64,000 bases of DNA from Corynebacterium mucifaciens (lineage in GTDB: Bacteria > Actinomycetota > Actinomycetes > Mycobacteriales > Mycobacteriaceae). This document shows, piece by piece, positions 45,088-53,366 of this stretch; position 1 is the stretch's first letter; every line of letters begins with the position of its first letter. The DNA is taken from contig NZ_JAAXPF010000004.1 in NCBI RefSeq assembly GCF_012396315.1, forward strand, positions 62,001 through 126,000. Direction: 5' to 3'. A model generated the notes under the pieces. That model had not been told where the DNA came from, did no database searches, and was given only the letters and a program-made list of their open reading frames with translations. The translations under genes were made by a program, and so were the position numbers.

Positions 45088-46356
45088 TTATTCGTAGCGG
45101 AGCGCGTCGATAGGCTGCATCTTCGCCGCCTTCGACGCGGGGTACGCGCCGAAGAACACGCCGGTAGCCAGCGAGAACAGCAGTGAGAAGAGCACCGCGC
45201 TCAGCGGCGGCCACGTCATCTCCAGCACCGCGGAGCTTGCGATCAAGCCGACTGCGCCGCCGAGGATCACCCCGATAATGCCGCCGATGAGACACACCAG
45301 CATCGCCTCCACGATGAACTGGACACGGATGTCGCTCTGCGTGGCGCCGAGGGCCTTGCGCACGCCGATTTCGCGGGTGCGCTCGGTGACCGTGATGAGC
45401 ATGATGTTCATCACCCCGATGCCGCCGACGAGAAGCGAGATACCGCCGATCGCGGACAGCACCGTCGACAGAGTACGGAAGATGGTGGTCAGCCCCTCGA
45501 GGCTCGCGGAGATGTCGAACACCTCGGCCTCGTAGTCCTCATTGCCGGCGTACTTCCGGTCTAGATAGGACTGCAGGTCGCTGCGGAACACTTCCGGGTC
45601 TTCGTTCGCCGCGGAGCGAACGCTAAACGACGGCACCCAATCGACTTCCATCCCGACCCGCTCAGCCGACGTGATGGGGATGTAGATTTGCGCGAACGCG
45701 GATTGGCCGAACGCTGGGCTGTCACCGGTTTCCTCCAGCACGCCGACGATGGTGAACACGCTGGTGTTGTTGTTCACCTCGACATCGAAGCGGGAGCCAA
45801 GGGCCGAGGTCGCATCGCCGCCGAACAGCGCCTCCACGAGCTCGGGCGACACCACCGCCACGGGCCGCTGGCTATCGATCATGTCCTGCGAGATGCCGCG
45901 GCCGTACTGGACGTTCAGGCTGCGGATATCGAGGGACGCAGCGAGTACCGGATTGACGCTGACGCTCGCTGTGGTGTCATCGAGGGCTGCCTCACCGTCA
46001 CTGGAGGTTTCGATATCCACACCCTGCACGCGGCCGTGGAAAGCAGCGGCGAGTTCGTTTAACTCGTCGATGGTCATGCCGTCGCGCTCGTCCGACGGCG
46101 GGGCCAAGCTAAAACCGGCGAACGGGTCATCGGAGCCTTCCCCTTCCTCCGCGCGCTCGTGGATCATGACCGGGTAGGTCGTCGTACCCGCGTCCTCAAG
46201 CCCACCCATCACGTCGTTTTCCAGCGCCCGGCCGAGCGTCATGATGATGATCACGGCCATGATGCCGATGATGATGCCCAGAAGGGTGAGCAGCGAACGC
46301 AGCTTGTTCGTGTTCAGGCTGGATACGGCCAACCGCACGGATTCGCGGATGTTCAT
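45088..46356 (-). CDS. MacB-like ABC transporter permease
   Basis: A 422-residue permease with one N-terminal helix (LRSLLTLLGIIIGIMAVIII), a large extracytoplasmic MacB-type periplasmic core domain (about 45-280), and three C-terminal FtsX-fold helices with GIGVMNIMLITVTERTREIGVRKALGA between them. This is the mechanotransmission type that moves peptides, drugs or lipoproteins from outside the membrane rather than through it. Its ATG directly follows the ATPase stop (TAGATG). Together with the two upstream genes it forms a complete tripartite-like system. Substrate unknown. Confidence 0.92.
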   Translation of the reverse strand: MNIRESVRLAVSSLNTNKLRSLLTLLGIIIGIMAVIIIMTLGRALENDVMGGLEDAGTTTYPVMIHERAEEGEGSDDPFAGFSLAPPSDERDGMTIDELNELAAAFHGRVQGVDIETSSDGEAALDDTTASVSVNPVLAASLDIRSLNVQYGRGISQDMIDSQRPVAVVSPELVEALFGGDATSALGSRFDVEVNNNTSVFTIVGVLEETGDSPAFGQSAFAQIYIPITSAERVGMEVDWVPSFSVRSAANEDPEVFRSDLQSYLDRKYAGNEDYEAEVFDISASLEGLTTIFRTLSTVLSAIGGISLLVGGIGVMNIMLITVTERTREIGVRKALGATQSDIRVQFIVEAMLVCLIGGIIGVILGGAVGLIASSAVLEMTWPPLSAVLFSLLFSLATGVFFGAYPASKAAKMQPIDALRYE

Positions 46357-47103
46357 CTACTTCGCGCCTTCCGGTTCGCGCACGGCCGCGATACGCCCGT
46401 CCATCATTTCCACCACTCGCCCGGTCTCCTCCGCCAGCTCGGGATTGTGGGTGATGAAGACGATGGCCTTGCCGAGGTCCTGGTTGAGCTCGTGGAACAG
46501 GTCCATCACCATGCGGCCGGTTTTAGAATCCAGGGCGCCGGTGGGCTCGTCTGCCAGCAGCAGGTCAGGGTCGTTAGCGAGGCTGCGCGCAATCGCAACG
46601 CGCTGCTTCTGCCCGCCTGAAAGCTCATTCGGGTTGTGGTGGAGGCGGTCGCCCATGCCCATGCGGTTGAGCAGCTCAGCTGCGCGCTCCTCGCGTTCCT
46701 TTCGCTCCACGCCGGCGTACATCATCGGCATCGCCACGTTCTGCAGCGCATCGATCCGGCCGATCAGGTTGAAGTTTTGGAAAATGAAGCCGATGTTCTG
46801 GCTGCGGTAGGCCGCGAGTTCCTTGTCTTCCTTCGCGTAGACCGGCTCGCCGTTGAAGGCGTAGGCCCCGTTTGTCGGGCGGTCCAGCATGCCAATCAAG
46901 TTCATCAACGTGGACTTGCCGCAGCCGGATGGCCCGACAATGGAGACGAACTCGCCTTGATCCGCAAAGAAGTCGATACCGTGCAGCACGGTGAGCTCGC
47001 TCGGCTCGCCCTCGTTGTACGTCTTGACCACGTTGCGCATGTCGATGAGCAGGCCGGAATCGGCCATGTCACTGTGCTTGGCTGAGGAGGTGGGCGCAGT
47101 CAT
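46357..47103 (-). CDS. MacB/LolD-type ABC transporter ATP-binding protein
   Basis: A 248-residue ATPase with Walker A GPSGCGKST, Q-loop FIFQNFNLIGR, signature LSGGQKQRVAIARSL and Walker B LLLADEPTGALD. It energises the adjacent permease. ATG 47103 follows the adaptor stop directly (TAAATG), with GGAG 6 nt upstream, so the order adaptor-ATPase-permease is one translationally coupled operon. An alternative start, MADSG, lies 12 codons in. Confidence 0.94.
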   Translation of the reverse strand: MTAPTSSAKHSDMADSGLLIDMRNVVKTYNEGEPSELTVLHGIDFFADQGEFVSIVGPSGCGKSTLMNLIGMLDRPTNGAYAFNGEPVYAKEDKELAAYRSQNIGFIFQNFNLIGRIDALQNVAMPMMYAGVERKEREERAAELLNRMGMGDRLHHNPNELSGGQKQRVAIARSLANDPDLLLADEPTGALDSKTGRMVMDLFHELNQDLGKAIVFITHNPELAEETGRVVEMMDGRIAAVREPEGAK

Positions 47104-48837
47104 TTACTGCTCCTCGGCGGCCCGGCGGGTGCTAGTGACCGTCACCGTGGCCGTGGTGCGTTCCTTCTTTTCGCGGGCCTCGCGCACCTTCTCCCCATCG
47201 AAGTTCGGGTCGTTGATCTCGACCTTCTCACCGGTGCGGTCCATGTACTCGTCCGGCCAGTTGATCACGATATCGCCCGGCTTGAGGTCGCCGCCCGTCA
47301 CTGCGATGTCAACGTCGTTGGACGCGCCCGTTTGCACCGCGCGCTCCTCCACCGTGCCGGTGGTCGCGTCGTCGTCCTCAGTGGCCAGCACCAGCACTTT
47401 CTGGTCCTTGTCCTCGCCGTAGACCGCATCCCGCGGGACATTCAGGGCATCTTTGGCCTCGGCGGTGATGATCTCGGCGCGCGCACTGCCGCCGAGGAGC
47501 AGGCCTTCTTTGTCGCCGGTGATCTCAATTTCAACGGGGAACGTGACCTCGCTGGACTTGGCCGCCTGGCCACCCATCTCTATGGCCGGATTCTGGTTCC
47601 CTCCGGAGACCGAATCGGCCGCCGGGGCGATCCGCGAGACCCGGCCGTTGAACTTCTTCTTTCCAGTGGCGGTGGAGGTGAACTCCACGCGGTCGCCCTC
47701 CGCAATGTTGGGAATGTCCGCCTCGCGCACATCGGTGCGGATCACCAGGCGGGAATCATCCGCGATCGTCATGAGTTTGCCTTGCGGAATGTCGCCTTCT
47801 CGCACGTCCACGCTCGTGACCAGGCCCGCCAGCGGCGCGTACACCGTGGATTCGCGCACCTGGTACTCCAGGGTGCCGTCGCCGTCACCGAGCTGAGCCG
47901 CCTCCGCCTGGCGCCACGCCGAATCCAGCTCCGCTCGCAGTTGGTCGCGCTCCTGAGCGGCCTGTGCCTGCGCAGCAGCGAGGTTGGCTTTCGCCTCTTC
48001 CAACGCCGCGTACGCTTCGTCGGTGCTCACTGCCACGCCCGCCCCGGAGCCCGCAGCAGCGCCGCCATTCTCGGCCGTGAGCTGCGCCAGCTGGTCCGCA
48101 GTTAACCCGCCGGTGTTACCTTGACTTACGCCTTGGTTCGGCGCGGCGGGAGCAGCCTGCGCACCCACCACCTCGGGCGGCGCCACCACACCGGGCGCCG
48201 GCATCGGCGCCGGCACCGGCGCAGCGGTCCGCACACCCGGCAAGTGCGAGGAGATGCCGCCGGCAGCGCGCTCGATGGCGTCCACGCCACGATTGACCAA
48301 ACGAGCTCCGCCGTTTGCGGCGACGGCGGCGTTATAGGCCGCCTGCGCCTGGTTCAGCTGCGCCTGAGCAGCCCGGATCGTGGGGTTTGTGCCGTTATCC
48401 AACCCCGCCTGGTAGGCGTTGAGTTGGGATTGCAGCTGGTCCACCGCCGCCTGCGCATCGGCCTGCGCGTTCGCCTGCTGCTTCTGCTGGACCTCCAGCT
48501 GGCGCTCGAGCTGCTCGGAGTTGAGGGATGCCAAAAACTGCTCCGGCTGGACGCGGTCGCCCGCCTTCACTGCCACCTTTTCCACCTCGGACTGCACCGG
48601 GGTCGTGATGTTCACGGAGCGAACCGGTTCAATCGTCCCGTTGACCACAACGCTATCTGAGACTCCCTCATTGGAGGCCACCGTGTAGTCGCCCGGCTTC
48701 AGGCCGTCCCCATCGGCGTCGTTGTCACCGCCGCCGAAGCCGCAGGCGCCGAGAAGGAGCGTCGAAGTGGTCACTAGCGCAAGCCCCGCGCGAGTAAAAC
48801 GCCTGCGTGCGGTCGAGCTGTCGGTGTGGGAAGTCAA
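47104..48837 (-). CDS. HlyD-family adaptor lipoprotein of the ABC system
   Basis: A 577-residue membrane-fusion-type adaptor. N-terminal lipoprotein signal with LLLGAC; lipoyl-like halves (NITTPVQSEVEKVAVKAGDRV and TVYAPLAGLVTSVDVREGDI) frame a long coiled-coil hairpin with an unusual Pro/Ala/Gly-rich insertion (about 195-260), then beta-barrel domains. Start is TTG 48837 with AGGAGA about 6 nt upstream. In a single-membrane-plus-mycomembrane cell it probably bridges towards the outer layer. The C-terminus is basic and Thr-rich. Confidence 0.9.
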   Translation of the reverse strand: MTSHTDSSTARRRFTRAGLALVTTSTLLLGACGFGGGDNDADGDGLKPGDYTVASNEGVSDSVVVNGTIEPVRSVNITTPVQSEVEKVAVKAGDRVQPEQFLASLNSEQLERQLEVQQKQQANAQADAQAAVDQLQSQLNAYQAGLDNGTNPTIRAAQAQLNQAQAAYNAAVAANGGARLVNRGVDAIERAAGGISSHLPGVRTAAPVPAPMPAPGVVAPPEVVGAQAAPAAPNQGVSQGNTGGLTADQLAQLTAENGGAAAGSGAGVAVSTDEAYAALEEAKANLAAAQAQAAQERDQLRAELDSAWRQAEAAQLGDGDGTLEYQVRESTVYAPLAGLVTSVDVREGDIPQGKLMTIADDSRLVIRTDVREADIPNIAEGDRVEFTSTATGKKKFNGRVSRIAPAADSVSGGNQNPAIEMGGQAAKSSEVTFPVEIEITGDKEGLLLGGSARAEIITAEAKDALNVPRDAVYGEDKDQKVLVLATEDDDATTGTVEERAVQTGASNDVDIAVTGGDLKPGDIVINWPDEYMDRTGEKVEINDPNFDGEKVREAREKKERTTATVTVTSTRRAAEEQ

Positions 48838-48879
48838 GAGATCTCCTCGCGTAAGGGGCCTGCATGCAACGTTGCAAAA

Positions 48880-49380
48880 CTATACACGTCCACCCGTCGC
48901 TGACCGGGTGAGTGTGAAGGCACCCCACACCGCATCAGCCGGCAGCATTTCCACTGCAAGCACGCGGTAATCGTCCGTGATCCGACGGAGCTCTTCTCGC
49001 GTGGCGTACACCACGGCGCTGGTGAGGGGTTGCGTGGTGGCGGCCCGGAGGACGTCGATACGCGAGCTGCCTGGCGACGGCTCCGGGACGACGATCGGAG
49101 CCTCGCCGGCAACAACGAGTGCGCTCACGCGCGGGGCCGGCTGGAGCGCCGCCACCGCTGCAGGCGCGTCGAGGGGGAGGGCGAACGTGACCAGCGAAAA
49201 CGAGGCGTCCTCGTGGTCGAGGGTTCCCTCCGCCCGTTGCACGTACGCCTGGGTGGATTCGCCCGGCAGCGGGCCGAGCTCATCTCCCTGCGGCACTGGC
49301 GGCTCCGGGGGCACGGCGACACCCACCGCCCAAAAACCAGCGACCACAAGCGCCGCCGCAGCAACGATCGCCGCCCGCAT
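48880..49380 (-). CDS. Exported or membrane-anchored hypothetical protein
   Basis: A 166-residue protein with one N-terminal hydrophobic segment (MRAAIVAAAALVVAGFWAVGVAV) and an extracytoplasmic remainder with alternating strands (SFSLVTFALPLDA, SALVVAGEAPIVV, AVVYATREELRRI). No lipobox cysteine. Family not recognised. Its ATG directly follows the rluD stop (TAAATG), so it belongs to the lspA-rluD transcript. Confidence 0.65.
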   Translation of the reverse strand: MRAAIVAAAALVVAGFWAVGVAVPPEPPVPQGDELGPLPGESTQAYVQRAEGTLDHEDASFSLVTFALPLDAPAAVAALQPAPRVSALVVAGEAPIVVPEPSPGSSRIDVLRAATTQPLTSAVVYATREELRRITDDYRVLAVEMLPADAVWGAFTLTRSATGGRV

Positions 49381-50310
49381 TTAGCCCTGCCGAACCTTCT
49401 CCAGCGCAGCGCGCAAATCGTCGGGGTAGTCCGACACGACCTCCATGTACTCGCCGGTGCGCGGGTGGGTGAAGCCCAATTTGGTGGCGTGCAGCCACTG
49501 CCGCTTCAAGCCGAGTTCCCGGGCCAGATTGGGGTCGGAACCGTACATCGGATCGCCCACGCACGGGTGCCCCACGGAGGACATGTGGACACGGATCTGG
49601 TGGGTGCGGCCGGTTTCCAAGTGAATATCCAACAGGCTTGCGCGCCGAAACGCCTCGATGACGCTGTAGTGCGTCACGCTGGGCCGGCCACCGTGCGCGA
49701 CGGCGAACTTCCAACCCGCCGAGGGGTGGCGAGCAATGGGCGCATCGATCGTGCCCTCAATTGGGTCGGGCAACCCCTGGACCAGCGCGTGGTAGGTCTT
49801 ATCCACCGTCCGCTCTTTGAAGGCGCGTTTAAGGGCGGAGTACGCGGGCACGCTGGCGGCCACGACCATCACGCCGGAGGTTCCCACGTCGAGGCGCTGC
49901 ACGATGCCTTGGCGCTCCGGCGGCCCGGCATCCGGCAGGGTAAAGCCCATCGCTTGCAGGCCGCCCACGACATCGGGGCCTTCCCATCCGAGCGTGGGGT
50001 GCGCAGCCACGCCCACCGGCTTGTCCACCGCGATGACATCGGCGTCGTGGTAGAGAATCTCCAGACCCTCCACGAGTTCCGTCACCGGCTGAGGGGTGCG
50101 CTTCGGCTCCGGCAGGGTGACTTCCAGCATCGCGCCCGACGCGACACGGTCGGATTTCTGCGTTGCCGCGCCATCGACGAGCACATCGCCCTCCGCGGCC
50201 ATTTCCGCTGCGACGGCCCGGGAGACGCCGAACAGTTTGGCAATAGCCGCGTCAACCCGCATGCCTTCGAGCCCTTCGGGCACGGGCAGAGCCCGAAACT
50301 CACCGCTCAT
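49381..50310 (-). CDS. rluD: 23S rRNA pseudouridine synthase, RluD family
   Basis: A 309-residue enzyme with an N-terminal S4 domain (EGMRVDAAIAKLFGVSRA) and the RluA-family catalytic aspartate in VQRLDVGTSGVMVVA (about 135-150), followed by KTYHALVQG and the C-terminal HQIRVHMSSVGHP. It probably modifies helix 69 of 23S rRNA, as RluD does; substrate is inferred. GAGGGGAG lies 6 nt before the ATG within the end of lspA, which it overlaps by 11 nt. The lspA-rluD pair is widely conserved. Confidence 0.94.
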   Translation of the reverse strand: MSGEFRALPVPEGLEGMRVDAAIAKLFGVSRAVAAEMAAEGDVLVDGAATQKSDRVASGAMLEVTLPEPKRTPQPVTELVEGLEILYHDADVIAVDKPVGVAAHPTLGWEGPDVVGGLQAMGFTLPDAGPPERQGIVQRLDVGTSGVMVVAASVPAYSALKRAFKERTVDKTYHALVQGLPDPIEGTIDAPIARHPSAGWKFAVAHGGRPSVTHYSVIEAFRRASLLDIHLETGRTHQIRVHMSSVGHPCVGDPMYGSDPNLARELGLKRQWLHATKLGFTHPRTGEYMEVVSDYPDDLRAALEKVRQG

Positions 50311-50821
50311 CGCCGGCTCCCCTCAATTCGGTTGCGAGCGTGGCCAGAATGAACACGCCCACACCGACGGTGATGGCGGCGTCGGCGAGGTTAAATACCG
50401 CGAAGTCGCCCACAGAGATGTAGTCCACCACGTGGCCGAACCAGAAGCCGGGGTCCCGGAACAGTCGGTCGCACAGGTTGCCCAGCGCTCCCCCAGCCAC
50501 CAACGCCAGACCGAGCACTTCCCACCGATTGCCCATCCGAGGCGCGAACCACAGCGCGCCGACGACAAAGGCGAGTTGGATCGCTGTGAACACCCAGGTG
50601 AAGTCTTCCCCCATGGAGAACGCCGCGCCGGGATTGAATAGCAGGTAGAAGCGGAACCAGTCCCCGATCACTGGCTGCGCCACGCCGGGCTCCAGCCATC
50701 CCAGCATGAGCTGCTTAATCAGCTGGTCCACTGCCGCGACAGCGAGTATGACGGCCACCACGAGGCCGAGGTGGCGCGGTGCTGTACGTGCGGGTCTTGC
50801 CGGAGTAATTGCGTGATCCAT
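50300..50821 (-). CDS. lspA: Lipoprotein signal peptidase (signal peptidase II)
   Basis: Membrane aspartyl protease that cuts the signal peptide from diacylglyceryl-prolipoproteins after Lgt has acted. 173 residues with four hydrophobic segments; the two catalytic aspartates lie in LGNLCDRL and FNLADAAIT, and FNPGAAFSMG is the family's second block. It acts on the same substrates as Lgt (19823-20818). TAAAGT is 9 nt before the ATG. Confidence 0.96.
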   Translation of the reverse strand: MDHAITPARPARTAPRHLGLVVAVILAVAAVDQLIKQLMLGWLEPGVAQPVIGDWFRFYLLFNPGAAFSMGEDFTWVFTAIQLAFVVGALWFAPRMGNRWEVLGLALVAGGALGNLCDRLFRDPGFWFGHVVDYISVGDFAVFNLADAAITVGVGVFILATLATELRGAGDER

Positions 50822-50830
50822 CGCCGTATC

Positions 50831-50836
50831 ACTTTA
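50831..50836 (-). promoter_or_regulatory. -10 element of lspA-rluD
   Basis: TAAAGT, 9 nt before ATG 50821. Confidence 0.4.
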
Positions 50837-50857
50837 GCCGGTGGCACCCGGGCCAGG

Positions 50858-50863
50858 TAGCTT
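50858..50863 (+). promoter_or_regulatory. -10 element of the lipoprotein gene at 50871
   Basis: TAGCTT, 7 nt before ATG 50871; also decides that start, because the GGAGGA before it is too close to serve as a ribosome binding site. Confidence 0.4.
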
Positions 50864-50870
50864 CGGAGGA

Positions 50871-51794
50871 ATGTTCCGCAGCCTCCGCATAATCACCGCC
50901 GCCGCCGGCCTTGCTCTCACCCTGACCGCATGTTCCCCCTCCGACGACGACCCAGTGGCCGGGGTACCGGCATTTCCTATCGACGCCCCTTCGGTCACCC
51001 TCCTCAACCCCGGTGACAACCCCCAGGAGGTGCGCTACTTCCCCGACGGCGAATGGGACACCACCGTCGCCCTTTCCTCCGGCGTGGACCAGCACGTCGC
51101 CCAGCCCGGCGATAGTACTGCGCCAGAGGCACCCGCGGGCGGCGACGTGGACACAACCACCCTGCCACTGGCCGCCGAAAGCACCGAGGCCCCGGCACCG
51201 GAGGACGGTGAGGAGGATGCCGACACGCGCATCGACTTCACCGTCGGCTCCGGCAAGCACTCCAATTTGGACGTGGGACAAGACGTTGCGGCCGCCGAGG
51301 GGTTCCACATGAGCTGGCGCGCCGACGACTCAGGGAGCATTTCCAGCCTGAAGCTGCTCGCTCCTGACGGCGCACCGGAACGCGGCCTGCAGCAGGTGGA
51401 AACCGCGCTACTCGCCCTTGTCAACAACGCAGTCATTTTCCCGGATGAGCCGATCGGGCCCGGCGCGAGCTGGTCGGTCCAGCGACGCGTCGCCGGTGAT
51501 GCAGCAACGTCGCGCATCACCACCTACACCCTGGTCTCCCGCGATGGGGACAGGTTGACGCTTGATGTGGCAGTTGAAGAGCGTCCTCAGCGCGACAGCG
51601 TGGCCGTCGACGGGCAGGACGTGGAAGTTGAATCAGCCAGCACCACCTCGCAAGGGCAGCTGGTGGTGGACCTGTCCCGTCCGCTGCCGGTGTCCGGCCA
51701 GTCCGCCTGGACCACCCGCCTCATCTACGGCGGGGACGAAAAAGCGCGGGTGGTCCAGGACATCACCCGCGCGGTGCAGTACGGCGTCGAGTAG
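50871..51794 (+). CDS. Putative lipoprotein, unknown function
   Basis: A 307-residue exported protein with the signal FRSLRIITAAAGLALTLTAC, whose cysteine should be lipidated. An acidic Thr/Pro-rich linker is followed by a mostly beta domain (about 115-307) containing GFHMSWRADDSGSISSL and FPDEPIGPGASWSVQRR, the latter reminiscent of surface domains that sum beta repeats. No enzymatic motif. Start ATG 50871 is preferred to GTG 50841 on the basis of the TAGCTT box and signal-peptide length. Its stop abuts the opposing gene with no intervening base. Confidence 0.75.
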   Translation: MFRSLRIITAAAGLALTLTACSPSDDDPVAGVPAFPIDAPSVTLLNPGDNPQEVRYFPDGEWDTTVALSSGVDQHVAQPGDSTAPEAPAGGDVDTTTLPLAAESTEAPAPEDGEEDADTRIDFTVGSGKHSNLDVGQDVAAAEGFHMSWRADDSGSISSLKLLAPDGAPERGLQQVETALLALVNNAVIFPDEPIGPGASWSVQRRVAGDAATSRITTYTLVSRDGDRLTLDVAVEERPQRDSVAVDGQDVEVESASTTSQGQLVVDLSRPLPVSGQSAWTTRLIYGGDEKARVVQDITRAVQYGVE

Positions 51795-52397
51795 CTAGAG
51801 GCTCGGCGCTGCCGGCGCCTCAGTAGGAGCCTCAACCGGGGCTTCCGGCGCGGCGGGTGCCTCTGCAGGCGCCTCAGGAGCCGCGGGGGCGTTGGTCTTG
51901 CACATGTCCGGCACCTGCTCCGGAGCAAGCGTGTTGCTAACCAGGAAGCAGGCCCAGCTCTGGGAGATCTTCCAGTTGCCGTCCTCGTGGACAAACTCCA
52001 CGTCTTCCGCCAGCTGGGATTCGGCGTCTGGGCGGGTGAAGTTCACGGTGGCCAGCACGGAGTTGGCGGTGTAGCCCGGCAGCACCGGGTTGACCACCTG
52101 GAAGTTCGCGCCGGATTGCTGCTGCGACTGCGTCATCAGATCAAACAGCTCCGGGGAGGTCTCGCCGCCCTGCACCGTGTTCGCGCGCTCCGAGATAGGC
52201 AAGTTCGGGTCCGCCGCGCGCTGGAGCACGGCGTTGAGCTCCTCCGCCGTGGGCATCTCCGCTGCCGGCGCGGCCTCGGAGGTCACCGCCTGGGTTTCAG
52301 TCGTAGTCTCAGGCGTGTCCGAATCCTCGGAGCAAGCCGCCAGGCCCAGTGCAAGTCCAGCGGCGGCCGCGGCTGCGACAAGTTTCGGTGCTTTCAC
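51795..52397 (-). CDS. Lipoprotein with low-molecular-weight antigen (Mtb12-like) domain
   Basis: A 200-residue lipoprotein: signal ending LGLAAC, a short Thr-rich linker, then a domain at about 48-155 (PTAEELNAVLQRAADPNLP...GGETSPELFDL...VEFVHEDGNWKISQSWAC) similar in pattern to the mycobacterial secreted antigen Mtb12/CFP2, and an Ala/Pro/Glu-repeat tail (PAAPEAPAEAP). Start is GTG 52397 with AAGGAGAT about 6 nt upstream. Function unknown. The resemblance to Mtb12 is from memory of that protein, not a search. Confidence 0.72.
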   Translation of the reverse strand: MKAPKLVAAAAAAGLALGLAACSEDSDTPETTTETQAVTSEAAPAAEMPTAEELNAVLQRAADPNLPISERANTVQGGETSPELFDLMTQSQQQSGANFQVVNPVLPGYTANSVLATVNFTRPDAESQLAEDVEFVHEDGNWKISQSWACFLVSNTLAPEQVPDMCKTNAPAAPEAPAEAPAAPEAPVEAPTEAPAAPSL

Positions 52398-52472
52398 GTA
52401 GATCTCCTTGCGTAGCGTAAATCTCCGGCTTCACGTTACTGCACACCCGCTCGCTTCTGGCACTCTGTCTGC

Positions 52473-53366
52473 ATGAGCGTGGTAGTTATCTCATCCGGCG
52501 GCACGATCGCCTCGACCAAAGATGCTCGCGGAGCACTCGTCCCGACACTGTCCGCAGATGAGCTCGTCGCGTCCTGCGGCACCACCCGTCACGTGCGCGC
52601 GATTGACATTGCCAGCCTGGATTCTTCGTCCATGGGCCTGCGTGAAGTGGACCTGCTGCGCGCTGTTGTGCGGGATTTGCTTCGCGACGGTGACGTCTCC
52701 GGAGTCGTGGTCACCCACGGCACCGACTCCATGGCTGAGACGGCGCTTGCACTGGACCTCGTCCACTCGGACCGCCGCCCAGTGGTGCTCACCGGCGCAA
52801 TGCGGCCGGCAGATCATCCCAACCCGGACGGCCCAGCCAACCTGCGCGGCGCCATCGAGGCCGCCGCCACCACGCACAGCCGCGGCGTCATCGTGCATTT
52901 CGCGGGCGCGACTCTCCCGGCGCGCGGGCTGCTGAAAACACAGACCACCGCCGAGGATGCGTTCACCCTCACGGGCCCGCGCGTGCTGCCCCGCCCCATG
53001 GCGGTTCCTCCCGCCCCACTCGAGGGTGTACGCATCCCGATCATCCGGGCGTGGGCCGGCGCCGACGACGCGCTCATCAATGCACTACCGCCTATCGACG
53101 GGCTCGTGCTGGAAGCCCTCGGTTCCGGCAACGTGTCAGCCGAGATGGGCGAAGCCGTCGCAAAGCTACTACGTCGCGGGGTGCCGGTAGTGGTCGCGAC
53201 CTCAGTGCCGTACGGCGAGGTCTCGTTCGCGTACGGGGGCGCGGGGGGCGGCTCGACGCTTGGGAGCCTCGGCGCGCTTCCGGCGGGCTACCTCAGCGCA
53301 GGCCAGGCGCGGATCGCTCTGGCGACCGCGCTGGCGACAGGGGTAAACCCCCGCTCACTGCTGTGA
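52473..53366 (+). CDS. L-asparaginase
   Basis: Amidohydrolase converting asparagine to aspartate and ammonium. 297 residues, a little shorter than typical. Both catalytic threonines are visible: SSGGTIAST at 7-15 and VVTHGTDSMAETA near 88. A conserved TGAMRPADHPNPDGPAN follows. No signal peptide, so cytosolic. No ribosome binding site or clear -10 box precedes the ATG. Its last 12 bases overlap the convergent dinB gene. Confidence 0.93.
   Translation: MSVVVISSGGTIASTKDARGALVPTLSADELVASCGTTRHVRAIDIASLDSSSMGLREVDLLRAVVRDLLRDGDVSGVVVTHGTDSMAETALALDLVHSDRRPVVLTGAMRPADHPNPDGPANLRGAIEAAATTHSRGVIVHFAGATLPARGLLKTQTTAEDAFTLTGPRVLPRPMAVPPAPLEGVRIPIIRAWAGADDALINALPPIDGLVLEALGSGNVSAEMGEAVAKLLRRGVPVVVATSVPYGEVSFAYGGAGGGSTLGSLGALPAGYLSAGQARIALATALATGVNPRSLL

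Noticed and set aside
42532-45186. 884-codon plus-strand open frame
   Set aside because: Antisense to dnaE1, which is unambiguous; the shadow has the usual Val/His/Arg-rich composition.
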